NCBI GenBank assembly: GCA_001940725.1
Contig: MDVR01000014.1
Coordinates: 1-27,795 of the forward strand
Length of the DNA: 27,795 bases
Reading direction: 5' to 3'
DNA from: Candidatus Heimdallarchaeota archaeon LC_2
Lineage (GTDB): Archaea > Asgardarchaeota > Heimdallarchaeia > Heimdallarchaeales > Kariarchaeaceae
Made by a program: the position numbers and the translations under genes. The notes beneath the pieces were generated by a model. That model saw nothing but the letters and a program-made list of their open reading frames with translations, was not told the DNA's origin and did no database searches. This document shows, piece by piece, positions 17,322-25,030 of the stretch (positions within the stretch are counted from its first letter, which is position 1; each line of letters starts with the position of its first letter).

Positions 17322-18191
17322 ATGAGTTCCAATGACTCTGAAGTCTATATATCCCTATCAGCCATGGCTCAAATGATTAAATTTGATATTTCTAATCCAG
17401 GTAAGGAAACAGCAGGTTTGCTGATTGGTGAGGAAATCAATAATGTTGTGCATGTTGATGAAATTAGGGTCGGTAAACAGAAAGGAAATGCTGTTCATGT
17501 TGAAATTAGTGATGAAGAGTTAACAATGGCAGCGATTGAAGTAAGCACTAGAGAAGATGGGAAAGTAATTGTGGGTTGGTGGCATACACATCCTGGATTA
17601 ACTTCTTTTATGTCAGGAACTGACGTAAAAACACAATCAATGTATCAAGCCCTTATGCCAAGTGCAATTGCCATTGTTATTGATGATGTTAAATATGAGA
17701 AAACTGGTTCAATTAATGACTTAGATTTTGGAGTTTATCGATTAATTGATGGTAAATCACAACGATTAGAGTATAGAATAAAGGACAGTGTTGAATTTGG
17801 TTTGAATAGTTATGTTTTGAGTGATACCGGTTTTGATCCTACAAAATCAAAATCAGTGACATCAAAATATTATGTACCATCGATGAATAAAGATAAATTA
17901 AGAAGATTGCGTATTAATGTTGATAAGAACAAGAATCAATTGGATCCAATCGATGCAGATTCCATCTCATTATGGTTAGATTTAGCTGAAAGTGTAGAAG
18001 ATGGGGCTGTGAACGAAGTACCTGTTGACGTAAATACATTGCTGGGAGCTTTAGATGCATCCGTTGGCGAAGTCGCAATCGAATTAAAGGAGATGAATTC
18101 TCGTATGTACAATAGTCAAGCTCAGAAAACCCTATTTTTCATTATATTTGGTCTTGTTTTGGAATTCCTAGCAATTTTTGTTTTAACTTAG
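17322..18191 (+). CDS. Membrane-anchored JAMM/MPN metalloprotease (Rpn11/CSN5-like)
   Basis: 289 residues. The JAMM zinc site is complete: Glu29 in PGKETAGLLIGE, then WWHTHPGLTSFMSGTD with H88, H90, S98 and D101, exactly HxHx7SxxD. The surrounding text (GW-HTHPG, SG-D-KTQ) is close to Rpn11 and CSN5, which remove ubiquitin or Nedd8. After the MPN domain (about 1-150) comes a 110-residue charged helical linker, then one hydrophobic helix at the very C-terminus (about 269-289), so it should be tail-anchored with the protease facing the cytoplasm. No ubiquitin, E1 or E2 gene is in the window. It follows the kinase-fold gene by 37 nt. It probably cleaves ubiquitin-like or SAMP-like conjugates near the membrane (inference). 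Confidence 0.88.
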   Translation: MSSNDSEVYISLSAMAQMIKFDISNPGKETAGLLIGEEINNVVHVDEIRVGKQKGNAVHVEISDEELTMAAIEVSTREDGKVIVGWWHTHPGLTSFMSGTDVKTQSMYQALMPSAIAIVIDDVKYEKTGSINDLDFGVYRLIDGKSQRLEYRIKDSVEFGLNSYVLSDTGFDPTKSKSVTSKYYVPSMNKDKLRRLRINVDKNKNQLDPIDADSISLWLDLAESVEDGAVNEVPVDVNTLLGALDASVGEVAIELKEMNSRMYNSQAQKTLFFIIFGLVLEFLAIFVLT

Positions 18192-18221
18192 ATATGAAGC
18201 GAATACATTAGCTATAAAAAA

Positions 18222-19199
18222 TTAAGAATGAATATCAGAAATATCAAAATCGATTAATGGTGTCGTATTTTCACCATTTTCACTGAATATCATTTCAATT
18301 CTCTCAAGTATAAGCTCGTTTAATTTGATAATAGTGTCTTGAGTATTATCTGAATCAATGATTGTAAGCTTCCTATTTTTTGCTTCCTCAATTAGATAAT
18401 CATGGATTTTCCTTATTTCGGGGAAATTACCTTGTTTTTCTTTCATTCTTTCTATTTCAAAATAGCCACAATACCGTGATCTATGTCTTTCTTCATCTTT
18501 TGTTCTTAATGTTACGTATATAACATTAGGGTGTTTTATAAATTCACTCGACATAAATCTTGGTAGTAAATGCTCTCCTCTCACTACCATTGATATACCC
18601 TCATCCAAGGCCCTTTTTACTAAAGCCTCTACTGCCTCTGCAACAAATCTAGAATGTTCCTCATATCCCACAAGGACTTTATCATATAAGATAGAGTATA
18701 TCGGTCTTAATTTTTCAAAAGCTAAATAACTTTTTGCATGAAGTTCTGGAGCTAATTCGGGGCTAATCATTTTACGCAATATTTTTGCAACAATACTGGT
18801 TGAAACAATGGTTGGTATTGCTAATTTTTGAGCAATTAATTCACCAATTTTGGCCGTACCTGTACCCTTCGCTCCTGAAATTAGAATAATTATTGGAACA
18901 GAAGATCCATGCCATTTTTCAATTAAATTATAATTAGTTGCAATTTCTTCACCAAAAAAATGAACTGCTAATGTTTTTACATATTCTCTTAAATCATCTT
19001 CTTTAATAGTTTCAATACCTTTAGATTTGAGGACGGTTTGAACCTTTTTAGCCACTCTATAAGCTTCATCAAGTGGTAATCCTCTGAGCTGTAAGGAATG
19101 AGCTAATAATCCTCTTGAAAATCTGTATTTATATCCTGAACCTTCAACAGTTATGAATGATTTAGTTTCAACTTTTATTTCATCATCTGTCGAACTCAT
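18222..19199 (-). CDS. 2-phosphoglycerate-kinase-like protein with destroyed Walker A (probable pseudokinase)
   Basis: 325 residues. An N-terminal ATP-cone-like domain (about 20-80; YRFSRGLLAHSLQLRGLPLD) is followed by a P-loop kinase domain like 2-phosphoglycerate kinase. The nucleotide loop reads GAKGTGTAK (109-117), where GxxGxGK[ST] is expected: the invariant Lys is Thr115 and the Ser/Thr is Ala116. Other family landmarks remain, such as ISPELAPELHAKSYLA, VGYEEHSRFV and ERHRSR. ATP hydrolysis is therefore unlikely, and a regulatory or structural role is more plausible. The divergent neighbour at 19275 is a paralogue with an intact loop. The ATG at 19199 follows the palindrome TTAACGTTAA (19200-19209). 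Confidence 0.78.
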   Translation of the reverse strand: MSSTDDEIKVETKSFITVEGSGYKYRFSRGLLAHSLQLRGLPLDEAYRVAKKVQTVLKSKGIETIKEDDLREYVKTLAVHFFGEEIATNYNLIEKWHGSSVPIIILISGAKGTGTAKIGELIAQKLAIPTIVSTSIVAKILRKMISPELAPELHAKSYLAFEKLRPIYSILYDKVLVGYEEHSRFVAEAVEALVKRALDEGISMVVRGEHLLPRFMSSEFIKHPNVIYVTLRTKDEERHRSRYCGYFEIERMKEKQGNFPEIRKIHDYLIEEAKNRKLTIIDSDNTQDTIIKLNELILERIEMIFSENGENTTPLIDFDISDIHS

Positions 19200-19274
19200 T
19201 TAACGTTAATACGATTACCAATCAATAAAGTTTAACGAATTTACAAATATTATAGTTTAAAGATTGTGTAAATT
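19200..19274. promoter_or_regulatory. Divergent promoter between the two 2PGK-like paralogues
   Basis: 75 bp serve both genes. The plus-strand TATA-like stretch lies near 19248-19259. The perfect 10-bp palindrome TTAACGTTAA (19200-19209) abuts the minus-strand ATG. Shared control of the two paralogues is likely. Confidence 0.5.
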
Positions 19275-20177
19275 TTGTCCAAAGCGAATGATGATATTGT
19301 AAAAGTCCAAACTAGAGGAGGCGATATTCCGTTTTCTGTTGGTTATCTTTCTGATGCTCTCCTTTCAATAGGTCTACCTCAAGAACAAGCGTATAATGAC
19401 TCCTACTCAATATCATTAATTGTTGCAGGTCAAGGTAAGAGTTTACTCACATCTGAAGAAATAATGAAAATCACTGCAAATTGGTATGAGGGTAGGGATC
19501 CCGAACTCTCTGGACGTATTATGATAATGTTCAATGACTTTGAAGAACTAAAACCAATGGTGATATTACTTGGAGGGGTGACAGGAATTGGCAAATCTAC
19601 TCTTTCTCAATTGTTAGGTTCACGAATGAAAATCAAATCGCTTATAGGGACAGATTTAATTCGAGAAGTTATGAGAGTTACGATATCTCCAACTTTAATG
19701 CCATCACTACATACATCTTCATATATTGCATATAAAAAAATGGATACTTCTTTTCTTCCAGCCCTCTCACAACCTATTGTGGGATTTGAAGAGCAAGCTA
19801 GATCTGTTGTTGTTGGTGTTGAAGCAGCAATAGAGCAAGCCATTGATGATAATGAAATATTAATAATTGAAGGGGTACATCTGGTTCCTGGATTGATTAA
19901 GAAAAAAATAATGAAAAAGGAAGCAGTCATTGAATTCCAATTAATTCTAAAAGATGAGGAAGTTCATAGGTCAAGATTGAAACGACGAGAGAGTAAGAAA
20001 ACACTAAGAGCAACTCAATATTCAAAACATATCGATGAAATTAGAGAAATACAAGAATATCTTATTGAGCAAGCAAATACGAATAATGTAAAATTAATTA
20101 ATGTTGATGATGATGAGGAAGCCTTACAGGAAATGATCAATTATATATGGGAATCTAGAATAATAAAAATTGATTGA
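19275..20177 (+). CDS. 2-phosphoglycerate-kinase-like P-loop kinase
   Basis: 300 residues. ATP-cone-like N-terminal domain (IPFSVGYLSDALLSIGLPQE), then a P-loop kinase domain with intact Walker A GGVTGIGKST (100-109), TDLIREVMRVTISPTLMPSL, VGFEEQARSV, IIEGVHLVPG and an Arg-rich lid (HRSRLKRRES). This architecture is that of archaeal 2-phosphoglycerate kinase, which makes 2,3-bisphosphoglycerate; the true substrate here is unproven. It begins with TTG; the choice is supported by matching the paralogue's N-terminus (SSTDDEIKVET against SKANDDIVKVQT) and by a TATA-like TATTATAGTTTA about 20-25 nt upstream, suggesting a leaderless mRNA. Only 75 bp separate it from the divergent pseudokinase. Confidence 0.8.
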   Translation: MSKANDDIVKVQTRGGDIPFSVGYLSDALLSIGLPQEQAYNDSYSISLIVAGQGKSLLTSEEIMKITANWYEGRDPELSGRIMIMFNDFEELKPMVILLGGVTGIGKSTLSQLLGSRMKIKSLIGTDLIREVMRVTISPTLMPSLHTSSYIAYKKMDTSFLPALSQPIVGFEEQARSVVVGVEAAIEQAIDDNEILIIEGVHLVPGLIKKKIMKKEAVIEFQLILKDEEVHRSRLKRRESKKTLRATQYSKHIDEIREIQEYLIEQANTNNVKLINVDDDEEALQEMINYIWESRIIKID

Positions 20178-20337
20178 AGATATAGTAAAAGCGTGAAATA
20201 CAGATTTTTCATATTTATCATGGTAAACTGTAGTCTCAAAATAAACTTTATTATTAGACCGTGTATGTGGACATTAATCTTTTAAGTGTAATAAACCTTT
20301 TATAACTTACAGTACTATATTAAATTAAGGAAAAAAT

Positions 20338-20380
20338 TGTAATTACATAATTATTAAAATAATAATAATAATATGTAATT
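20338..20380. promoter_or_regulatory. TGTAATTACA palindrome and inverted half-site upstream of the operon at 20408
   Basis: TGTAATTACA (20338-20347) is a perfect 10-bp palindrome. AATTACATA (20341-20349) is also repeated in inverted form as TATGTAATT (20372-20380). Both lie within 70 bp of the first start codon of an operon that encodes an ArsR-like regulator, so it is a candidate autoregulatory operator. Confidence 0.45.
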
Positions 20381-20407
20381 CGATCCATCTTAAAGGAGAA
20401 CACAAAA

Positions 20408-20599
20408 ATGGCAGTAACAACAGAAAAATTCCGATTTTTTAGACGAAGACAATCAACAAAAATTAACACATTTCACAATGATGTTGATTTAATGGAGGAA
20501 AATTCTTCTACTGAAGAAATTAAAAGACTAATTGCAATCAAAAACAATCCAAAACAATTTTCAACTTATTATATTGAATTTTTAAATAGGGTCAGATAA
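20408..20599 (+). CDS. Small basic protein, first gene of the regulator operon
   Basis: 63 residues, unrecognised. The N-terminus is strongly basic (KFRFFRRRQSTK) and the rest is polar and helical (STEEIKRLIAIKNNPKQFST). No Cys, signal peptide or membrane segment. A strong AAAGGAG Shine-Dalgarno sequence 9-10 nt before the ATG supports expression. It is 29 nt upstream of the coiled-coil regulator gene, so the two are probably co-transcribed. It could be an accessory nucleic-acid-binding or adaptor protein; nothing more can be said. Confidence 0.6.
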   Translation: MAVTTEKFRFFRRRQSTKINTFHNDVDLMEENSSTEEIKRLIAIKNNPKQFSTYYIEFLNRVR

Positions 20600-20628
20600 A
20601 AAACATTACAATATAAGAAGGGATGATC

Positions 20629-21573
20629 ATGACTGAAGAGAATAAAAATAAAATTGAAGAAGAACTTTCTAAAATTAAAGAAGAAATCCAAGAATTGAAG
20701 GAAATTTTAAAACAAAAAAGAGATAATAACGAATTTGAAGATGACGAGGAAGATTATGAGGATAGACCTCGTCGTACCTTTAAATTTAACTTGAATAAAG
20801 ATTTTGACGATGATGAATTTAATTTTGATACCGATGATATCGATATAACACTCAACACTTATCTTGGTTCTGTTATGCAAGGAGTGTCAGATAATATTAG
20901 AAGAAGTGTTGCAAGGGCTACTGATGGATTAGATCGAATGGAGATCAATATTGCAAGGAAAGCAAAACGAGAAGTAGAAAAAGAATTACAGAGAAGTAAA
21001 AGACATATGGCCAAATCTGTTCGCCATATGAAAAAACAAGCAAGACAAGCCAGAAATAGTTTTCACGAATTCGATTCCAAAACTAGAATTATCCATATGG
21101 AAAAATTGACAGAGGATGAATTAGAAAATTTTTATGAATCTGGTTCAAACCTCCTTGGTGCAATATCTGATCAGAGAAGATTAAATTTATTGAAATTATT
21201 AGAGGACGGTCCTGCCTATCAAGGAGACCTCTCCGAAAAAACCGGTGTTAAAGGTGGTACGTTTAAACATCACATGGATCTTTTGATGGGTGCAAAATAT
21301 GTCTACCAAGAAGCCACAAGAGGTAGATACTTAATTACGAGGCTTGGTGTTGAAGCCTTGAAACTAGCAGAAATCCTTTATCGAAGATTTGAGTTTGAAA
21401 CCAAATCATCGGCAGCTAAAGTTATGGAAAAAGTATCGGAAGATGAAGCCGAAATTTCAGATACAACTGAAAATGATGGTCTTGATACTCAAGACACAAC
21501 TGTAGAAACTACAGATGAAAATTTAGATTTTGTTGAAGACATAGAAATTGTAGAAAAGGAGGATGAATTATGA
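20629..21573 (+). CDS. ArsR-like winged-helix protein with N-terminal coiled coil
   Basis: 314 residues from the preferred start. Order: an acidic coiled coil (EELSKIKEEIQELKEILKQK), a very acidic stretch (EFEDDEEDYEDR, then DFDDDEFNFDTDDIDI), a basic helix (about 100-145; KREVEKELQRSKRHMAKSVR) and a winged-helix domain (about 165-245; LGAISDQRRLNLLKLLEDGP, then GTFKHHMDLLMGAKYV and GRYLITRLG). The HTH looks like ArsR-type. The tail after residue 260 is acidic. The start is taken as the ATG at 20629 because AGAAGGG (20616-20622) is 6 nt before it and directly abuts the in-frame ATG at 20623. Its stop overlaps the next start (ATGA), indicating translational coupling. The long charged N-terminus is unusual for ArsR proteins. 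Confidence 0.7.
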   Translation: MTEENKNKIEEELSKIKEEIQELKEILKQKRDNNEFEDDEEDYEDRPRRTFKFNLNKDFDDDEFNFDTDDIDITLNTYLGSVMQGVSDNIRRSVARATDGLDRMEINIARKAKREVEKELQRSKRHMAKSVRHMKKQARQARNSFHEFDSKTRIIHMEKLTEDELENFYESGSNLLGAISDQRRLNLLKLLEDGPAYQGDLSEKTGVKGGTFKHHMDLLMGAKYVYQEATRGRYLITRLGVEALKLAEILYRRFEFETKSSAAKVMEKVSEDEAEISDTTENDGLDTQDTTVETTDENLDFVEDIEIVEKEDEL

Positions 21574-22268
21574 AATTAGATTTCACAAAAATGAAATTAT
21601 CTGGCAAAGGTAAATATGTTACACAACCTTTTGAATGGGTGGATGATAATTTTAAATTAATAGCGGAAAACACAGTTTTTCATGAAGTCCTTATTGAAGA
21701 TAATGAGGAGGAAAAAAGGATTGGTTGGATATCACCAGACTCTATAAAAGTCCAGGTAGATTTTACCACTCATACTAATGAAGGCATGATTGGAGAATCA
21801 GTACACAATGAGATCAAATCTTTCCTTATCTTTGATATAAATCACCGTTTTGGTCAAAATTTGACTCAAGAATTGAAAGATGTAAACTCTGAAGAATGTC
21901 AGGCCTTATTGAATAGTTATTCTCATTATCATGACGAGACTATATTTGGAAATATTAATCTTGCAGATACTGAAGATGAAGGCACAGTATTTATTTTATC
22001 AATTATAGAAAAACTAGTTTTTGTTCAATCTCCAAATCAGAGTATTAAAATTGGTGATGGTGGTGTGTATGTTTTAGATAGAGAAAAAGAATCATTAACC
22101 TTAATTACTGAGAATGATGGTATTACTGTAATTGAATCTGGAAAGAGTATGGTAGAAATAAATGATAAACAGCATATAAGAATAAATGGAAAAGAATTTG
22201 ACCCTAATTCAATAATTAATCACATTGCTGAATCGATTAGTGATGCATTTTCTGACTTTGCTCTTTAA
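21570..22268 (+). CDS. Hypothetical protein coupled to the ArsR-like regulator
   Basis: 232 residues, unrecognised. Soluble, acidic and rich in predicted beta strands. The second half alternates short strands and turns (SIKIGDGGVYVLDREKESLT, then GITVIESGKSMVEINDKQHI), like a small beta-sandwich or beta-helix. The C-terminus is an amphipathic helix (IINHIAESISDAFSDF). The ATG overlaps the stop of the preceding regulator by 4 nt, and GGAGG lies 8-13 nt upstream inside that gene, so its synthesis is tied to the regulator. This suggests a partner of the regulator, perhaps its sensor or anti-factor (inference). Confidence 0.65.
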   Translation: MKLDFTKMKLSGKGKYVTQPFEWVDDNFKLIAENTVFHEVLIEDNEEEKRIGWISPDSIKVQVDFTTHTNEGMIGESVHNEIKSFLIFDINHRFGQNLTQELKDVNSEECQALLNSYSHYHDETIFGNINLADTEDEGTVFILSIIEKLVFVQSPNQSIKIGDGGVYVLDREKESLTLITENDGITVIESGKSMVEINDKQHIRINGKEFDPNSIINHIAESISDAFSDFAL

Positions 22269-22929
22269 TTATGATATATTATCACAAATTCCAGTATTTC
22301 TCACATTCAGGATGATCTAATATTATGTAATTGTCTTAGTTTCTTCGATGAGTTGGATGCCACTTCAGCTTTTTCTTTTTAATCTATTATGCATTAATTG
22401 ATGGATAAATTGCTTCTATAAAGACATATAAACGAAGTATGTGATATTCTAGAGCGATAACTTCAAATTCATTTTTTCCAATTCAAACAATTAACTCAAT
22501 ATTAAGATTCTATCCAATATTTTCTAAATTAATTTTCCTACTGTATAGCCGTTAGTAAATACAAAATTTGGATTTATGAATGAAAAAATGATAATTACTA
22601 TAAAAAATATAGGTAATGGGGTTATATAAGTATTAAGAAGTTGCGACCTAACTTAATTATATATAAGGGGTGACCGAAATTATTATTTTCTATTTGGCGC
22701 TAAAAAAAACCTGAAAAATAGATAAAACAAATCATTAATAAATAAATTAAATGCTAAAATAATTCGTTTATCGAACTCAATATTATTATTTGTCCGAAAT
22801 TCGTAAAATAAAATACTAATCAGGTATTTATTTTAAATATATTTTGAATGTTACACAACTGGGTAAAATACTATTAAATCGTGACAAAATGACTTAAATA
22901 GATTCTAATTACAAAATGAATTAGGGAAA
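22269..22929. other. 661-bp gene-free region
   Basis: Extremely AT-rich. I find no supportable protein gene and no tRNA-like fold. Two plus-strand TATA-like boxes stand out: GTTATATAAG (22621-22630) and TATATATAAG (22658-22667). They could start a long leader for the gene at 22930 or an untranslated RNA. Near the next gene an inverted repeat CTAATT/AATTAG (22905-22924) lies just before the start codon. Confidence 0.45.
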
Positions 22930-23205
22930 ATGAGTAGAAAACAATCAAAGAAACTTCCAGAAGCCGCAATTCCAATGCTTAAGTATCTACAGGATAATAG
23001 TCCAAAGACTCAAAGAGAAATTATGGAGAGTTTAGATTTACCTACGAGAACTGTTAGGTATTCACTAAGAAGATTATTGGAGCGGGATTTCATTGTCCGA
23101 ATTGCTAACTTAAATGATATGAGGAGCGTTTATTATCAAATTAATCCTCAAATTGTTGACCTCGAACAAGTAATTGTACAAGAACTTAGTATAATTGAAA
23201 CTTAA
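22930..23205 (+). CDS. Small winged-helix regulator, copy 1 of tandem pair
   Basis: 91 residues, a single MarR/ArsR-like winged helix: AAIPMLKYLQDNSPKTQREI (helices 1-2), MESLDLPTRTVRYSLRRLLE (recognition HTH) and VRIANLNDMRSVYYQI (wing). No effector domain, so it probably acts as a dimeric DNA-binding protein. The start ATG has only a weak AGGG upstream. A TATA-like CTTAAATAG lies about 35 nt before the ATG. It is about 60% identical by hand alignment over 77 residues to the product at 23481, so the two come from tandem duplication. Confidence 0.75.
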   Translation: MSRKQSKKLPEAAIPMLKYLQDNSPKTQREIMESLDLPTRTVRYSLRRLLERDFIVRIANLNDMRSVYYQINPQIVDLEQVIVQELSIIET

Positions 23206-23406
23206 TTAAAAATCAAGGAAAAAAAATAAGCAAAAATTGGGCGATAAAGTATTAAGAACGAATTTCGTATATTCAGAATATTGTATGTTACACCTGCTGA
23301 AACTGAGAAATTTCCCGTTTTTTGAAGACTTGCAATATTTGTAAAAATGGCATATAAAATTTATTTTTTGTGCAAAAATATGTGCATGAAGGTCGCTATA
23401 GAACAA

Positions 23407-23453
23407 TTTATATACTCAAAAAACAGCATTGATTTGCTGAAAATTCTTTCAGC
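23407..23453 (+). promoter_or_regulatory. TATA box plus palindrome in front of the gene at 23481
   Basis: TTTATATA (about 23407-23414) is followed some 26 nt later by GCTGAAA-ATTC-TTTCAGC (23436-23453), an inverted repeat with perfect 7-nt arms at the predicted transcription start. AAAGGAG lies further downstream before the ATG. It could be an autoregulatory operator in DNA or a hairpin at the 5' end of the mRNA. Confidence 0.55.
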
Positions 23454-23480
23454 GATTACAAACTAAAAGGAGCAAAAAAA

Positions 23481-23759
23481 ATGATACGTCAAAATACTCA
23501 CATACGATTACCAGAAAAAGCAATTCCATTACTTAGATTCTTAGAGGAACACGGCCCTAAGACCCAAAGAGAGCTTATTGAGGCCCTCAACCTTCCAACA
23601 AGAACTGTTCGATACTCTATTCGTAGATTATTAGAAAGAAGTCTCATTATGAAGGTCCCCAATCTCAAGGATATGCGTTCTGTATTCTATCACATTAGCC
23701 CAGAAGTAGCTGATGTTGAAGTAATCATCGCCGAAGAGCAAAGAATTTCACAAAATTAA
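23481..23759 (+). CDS. Small winged-helix regulator, copy 2 of tandem pair
   Basis: 92 residues, a paralogue of the product at 22930. The HTH is nearly identical (LPTRTVRYSIRRLLERS), as is the wing (NLKDMRSVFYHISPE); differences concentrate in helix 1 and the C-terminal helix (DVEVIIAEEQRISQN), which usually forms the dimer interface. The recognition helix differs by one conservative change, so both may bind the same DNA sites. It has a strong AAAGGAG Shine-Dalgarno sequence and its own promoter. Codons are less AT-biased than in copy 1 (ACC, CTC, GTC, ATC), suggesting higher expression. Confidence 0.78.
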   Translation: MIRQNTHIRLPEKAIPLLRFLEEHGPKTQRELIEALNLPTRTVRYSIRRLLERSLIMKVPNLKDMRSVFYHISPEVADVEVIIAEEQRISQN

Positions 23760-23942
23760 CTAATTAATAAGTTATAAAAACCAAATAAATAATTTTCATT
23801 AATCATACTAATTTTTCTAATTCAATATGAATTATGATTAGGTTCATTGATTCTTTCTATCCAATATTTCAAATTTCGATATTATAATTGTTTTTTACTA
23901 AAAGCTAATGATCACAATTATCATATATGTTGTTTTGTTTAT

Positions 23943-24506
23943 ATGGATGTGAGCCCACCTAAATATCAGAAAATTGCTATTTGGGGCTCTGTAGGAATGG
24001 GAAAAACGACTCTTGCTAAATTATTAAGTTCTAAACTTCAAATTAATAATATAATATTTACTGATGATATCATATTTACAGATGAACTTTCAAAAATACA
24101 AACTTCTAAACTTCTAGCAGATATTACTGATGGCTTAAATAAATTTAATTGGATAATTGATGGTAATTTAGGAGAATTAATCCCTAGACTTAAAATTATG
24201 AAAGAAGCGGATTTAATAATAATTTTTAATATACCATTTTATCTATCTCTAAAAAGAATGCTTATTAGGGATATCAAATTAATTCTGGATCCTAATAAGC
24301 ATAAAGAGTTTAGTAATTTGAAGAACTCGAAAAATTTTATTTGTAATTCTGTTAAAATATTATTTGAATCAATTGCAATCATTAAAAATTATAAAAGATT
24401 AGTCTTTTTCAATTTACTTACAATGGCTAGAAAAAACAAACTAGATCAAAAAGTAGTTATTATTCGCTCAGATGGTGGTCTAGACAAATTCCTTGAAAAT
24501 ATGTAA
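23943..24506 (+). CDS. Adenylate-kinase-like P-loop NTPase (topology-modulation/FlaR-like)
   Basis: 187 residues from the preferred ATG. Walker A GSVGMGKTT is at 15-23, followed by acidic strand residues (FTDDIIFTDE), FNWIIDGNLGELIPRLKI and EADLIIIFNIPFYLSLKRML. These follow the pattern of 'DNA topology modulation protein FlaR' and related small nucleotide-kinase-like proteins, in which a WIIDGN-type motif and a hydrophobic-Pro-hydrophobic pattern recur. An in-frame TTG at 23847 would add 32 residues unlike the family and without a ribosome-binding site, so I start at 23943. The substrate is unknown. It follows the tandem regulators by about 180 nt with a separate TATA-like CATATATG near 23920. 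Confidence 0.7.
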   Translation: MDVSPPKYQKIAIWGSVGMGKTTLAKLLSSKLQINNIIFTDDIIFTDELSKIQTSKLLADITDGLNKFNWIIDGNLGELIPRLKIMKEADLIIIFNIPFYLSLKRMLIRDIKLILDPNKHKEFSNLKNSKNFICNSVKILFESIAIIKNYKRLVFFNLLTMARKNKLDQKVVIIRSDGGLDKFLENM

Positions 24507-24610
24507 AATGTTGCATTTTAATCTTGAAAAAACTGATTTTTTAAAGGAAAGAATGGTTCAAACTACGATGATGATAAATTTTTAGTGATAAAACGTGATT
24601 CTCCAAAAAT

Positions 24611-25009
24611 ATGCAGAGACAAGACTTTTATGCGGTGGCTGATATTACATATATGATGCATGTCAAAGCCTGTCTTGAGTGTAGTATTGGAATGGACTGT
24701 GAGAAGCATTCTTTTGAACAAAAATTCCTTGATAATTCTAAGAAAAGAAGAAGTGAAAGATTGTCACTTTCTATAATAAAAACTGTACTGCAAATTATAG
24801 ATCATTCTAAGAAGTCTAGACAACAAATATTAGATGAAGTTGCATTAAAAGAAATTAAAGCGACAAAACATCAAATTTTCAAGTTACTTGATAATTGGGT
24901 TGAAAATGGAGAGATTAAGAAAATTAAAACATTAACAGATGGGAGAAGGGTATTTTATTATAAGAATCCTTTCAATCGAGAAGATCAAACCAATCCAATT
25001 TCGGTTTAA
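24611..25009 (+). CDS. Winged-helix protein with N-terminal Cys/His cluster
   Basis: 132 residues. The N-terminus carries C21-x2-C24-x5-C30-x2-H33 (ACLECSIGMDCEKH), a likely Zn or Fe-S ligand set. Residues about 55-120 form a winged helix (SLSIIKTVLQIIDHSKKSRQ, then ATKHQIFKLLDNWVENGEIK and DGRRVFYY as the wing). A metal- or redox-sensing regulator is possible. No Shine-Dalgarno sequence is visible before the ATG. It converges on the small membrane-protein gene at 25031. The winged helix is moderately sure; the metal site is inferred from spacing alone. Confidence 0.6.
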   Translation: MQRQDFYAVADITYMMHVKACLECSIGMDCEKHSFEQKFLDNSKKRRSERLSLSIIKTVLQIIDHSKKSRQQILDEVALKEIKATKHQIFKLLDNWVENGEIKKIKTLTDGRRVFYYKNPFNREDQTNPISV

Positions 25010-25030
25010 GAGATTGTTCAAATAAAATTG

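Noticed and set aside
23206..23406. 66-codon frame on the minus strand between the tandem regulators
   Set aside because: Phe/Lys-rich translation of AT-rich spacer covering the promoter of the next gene; no ribosome-binding site.
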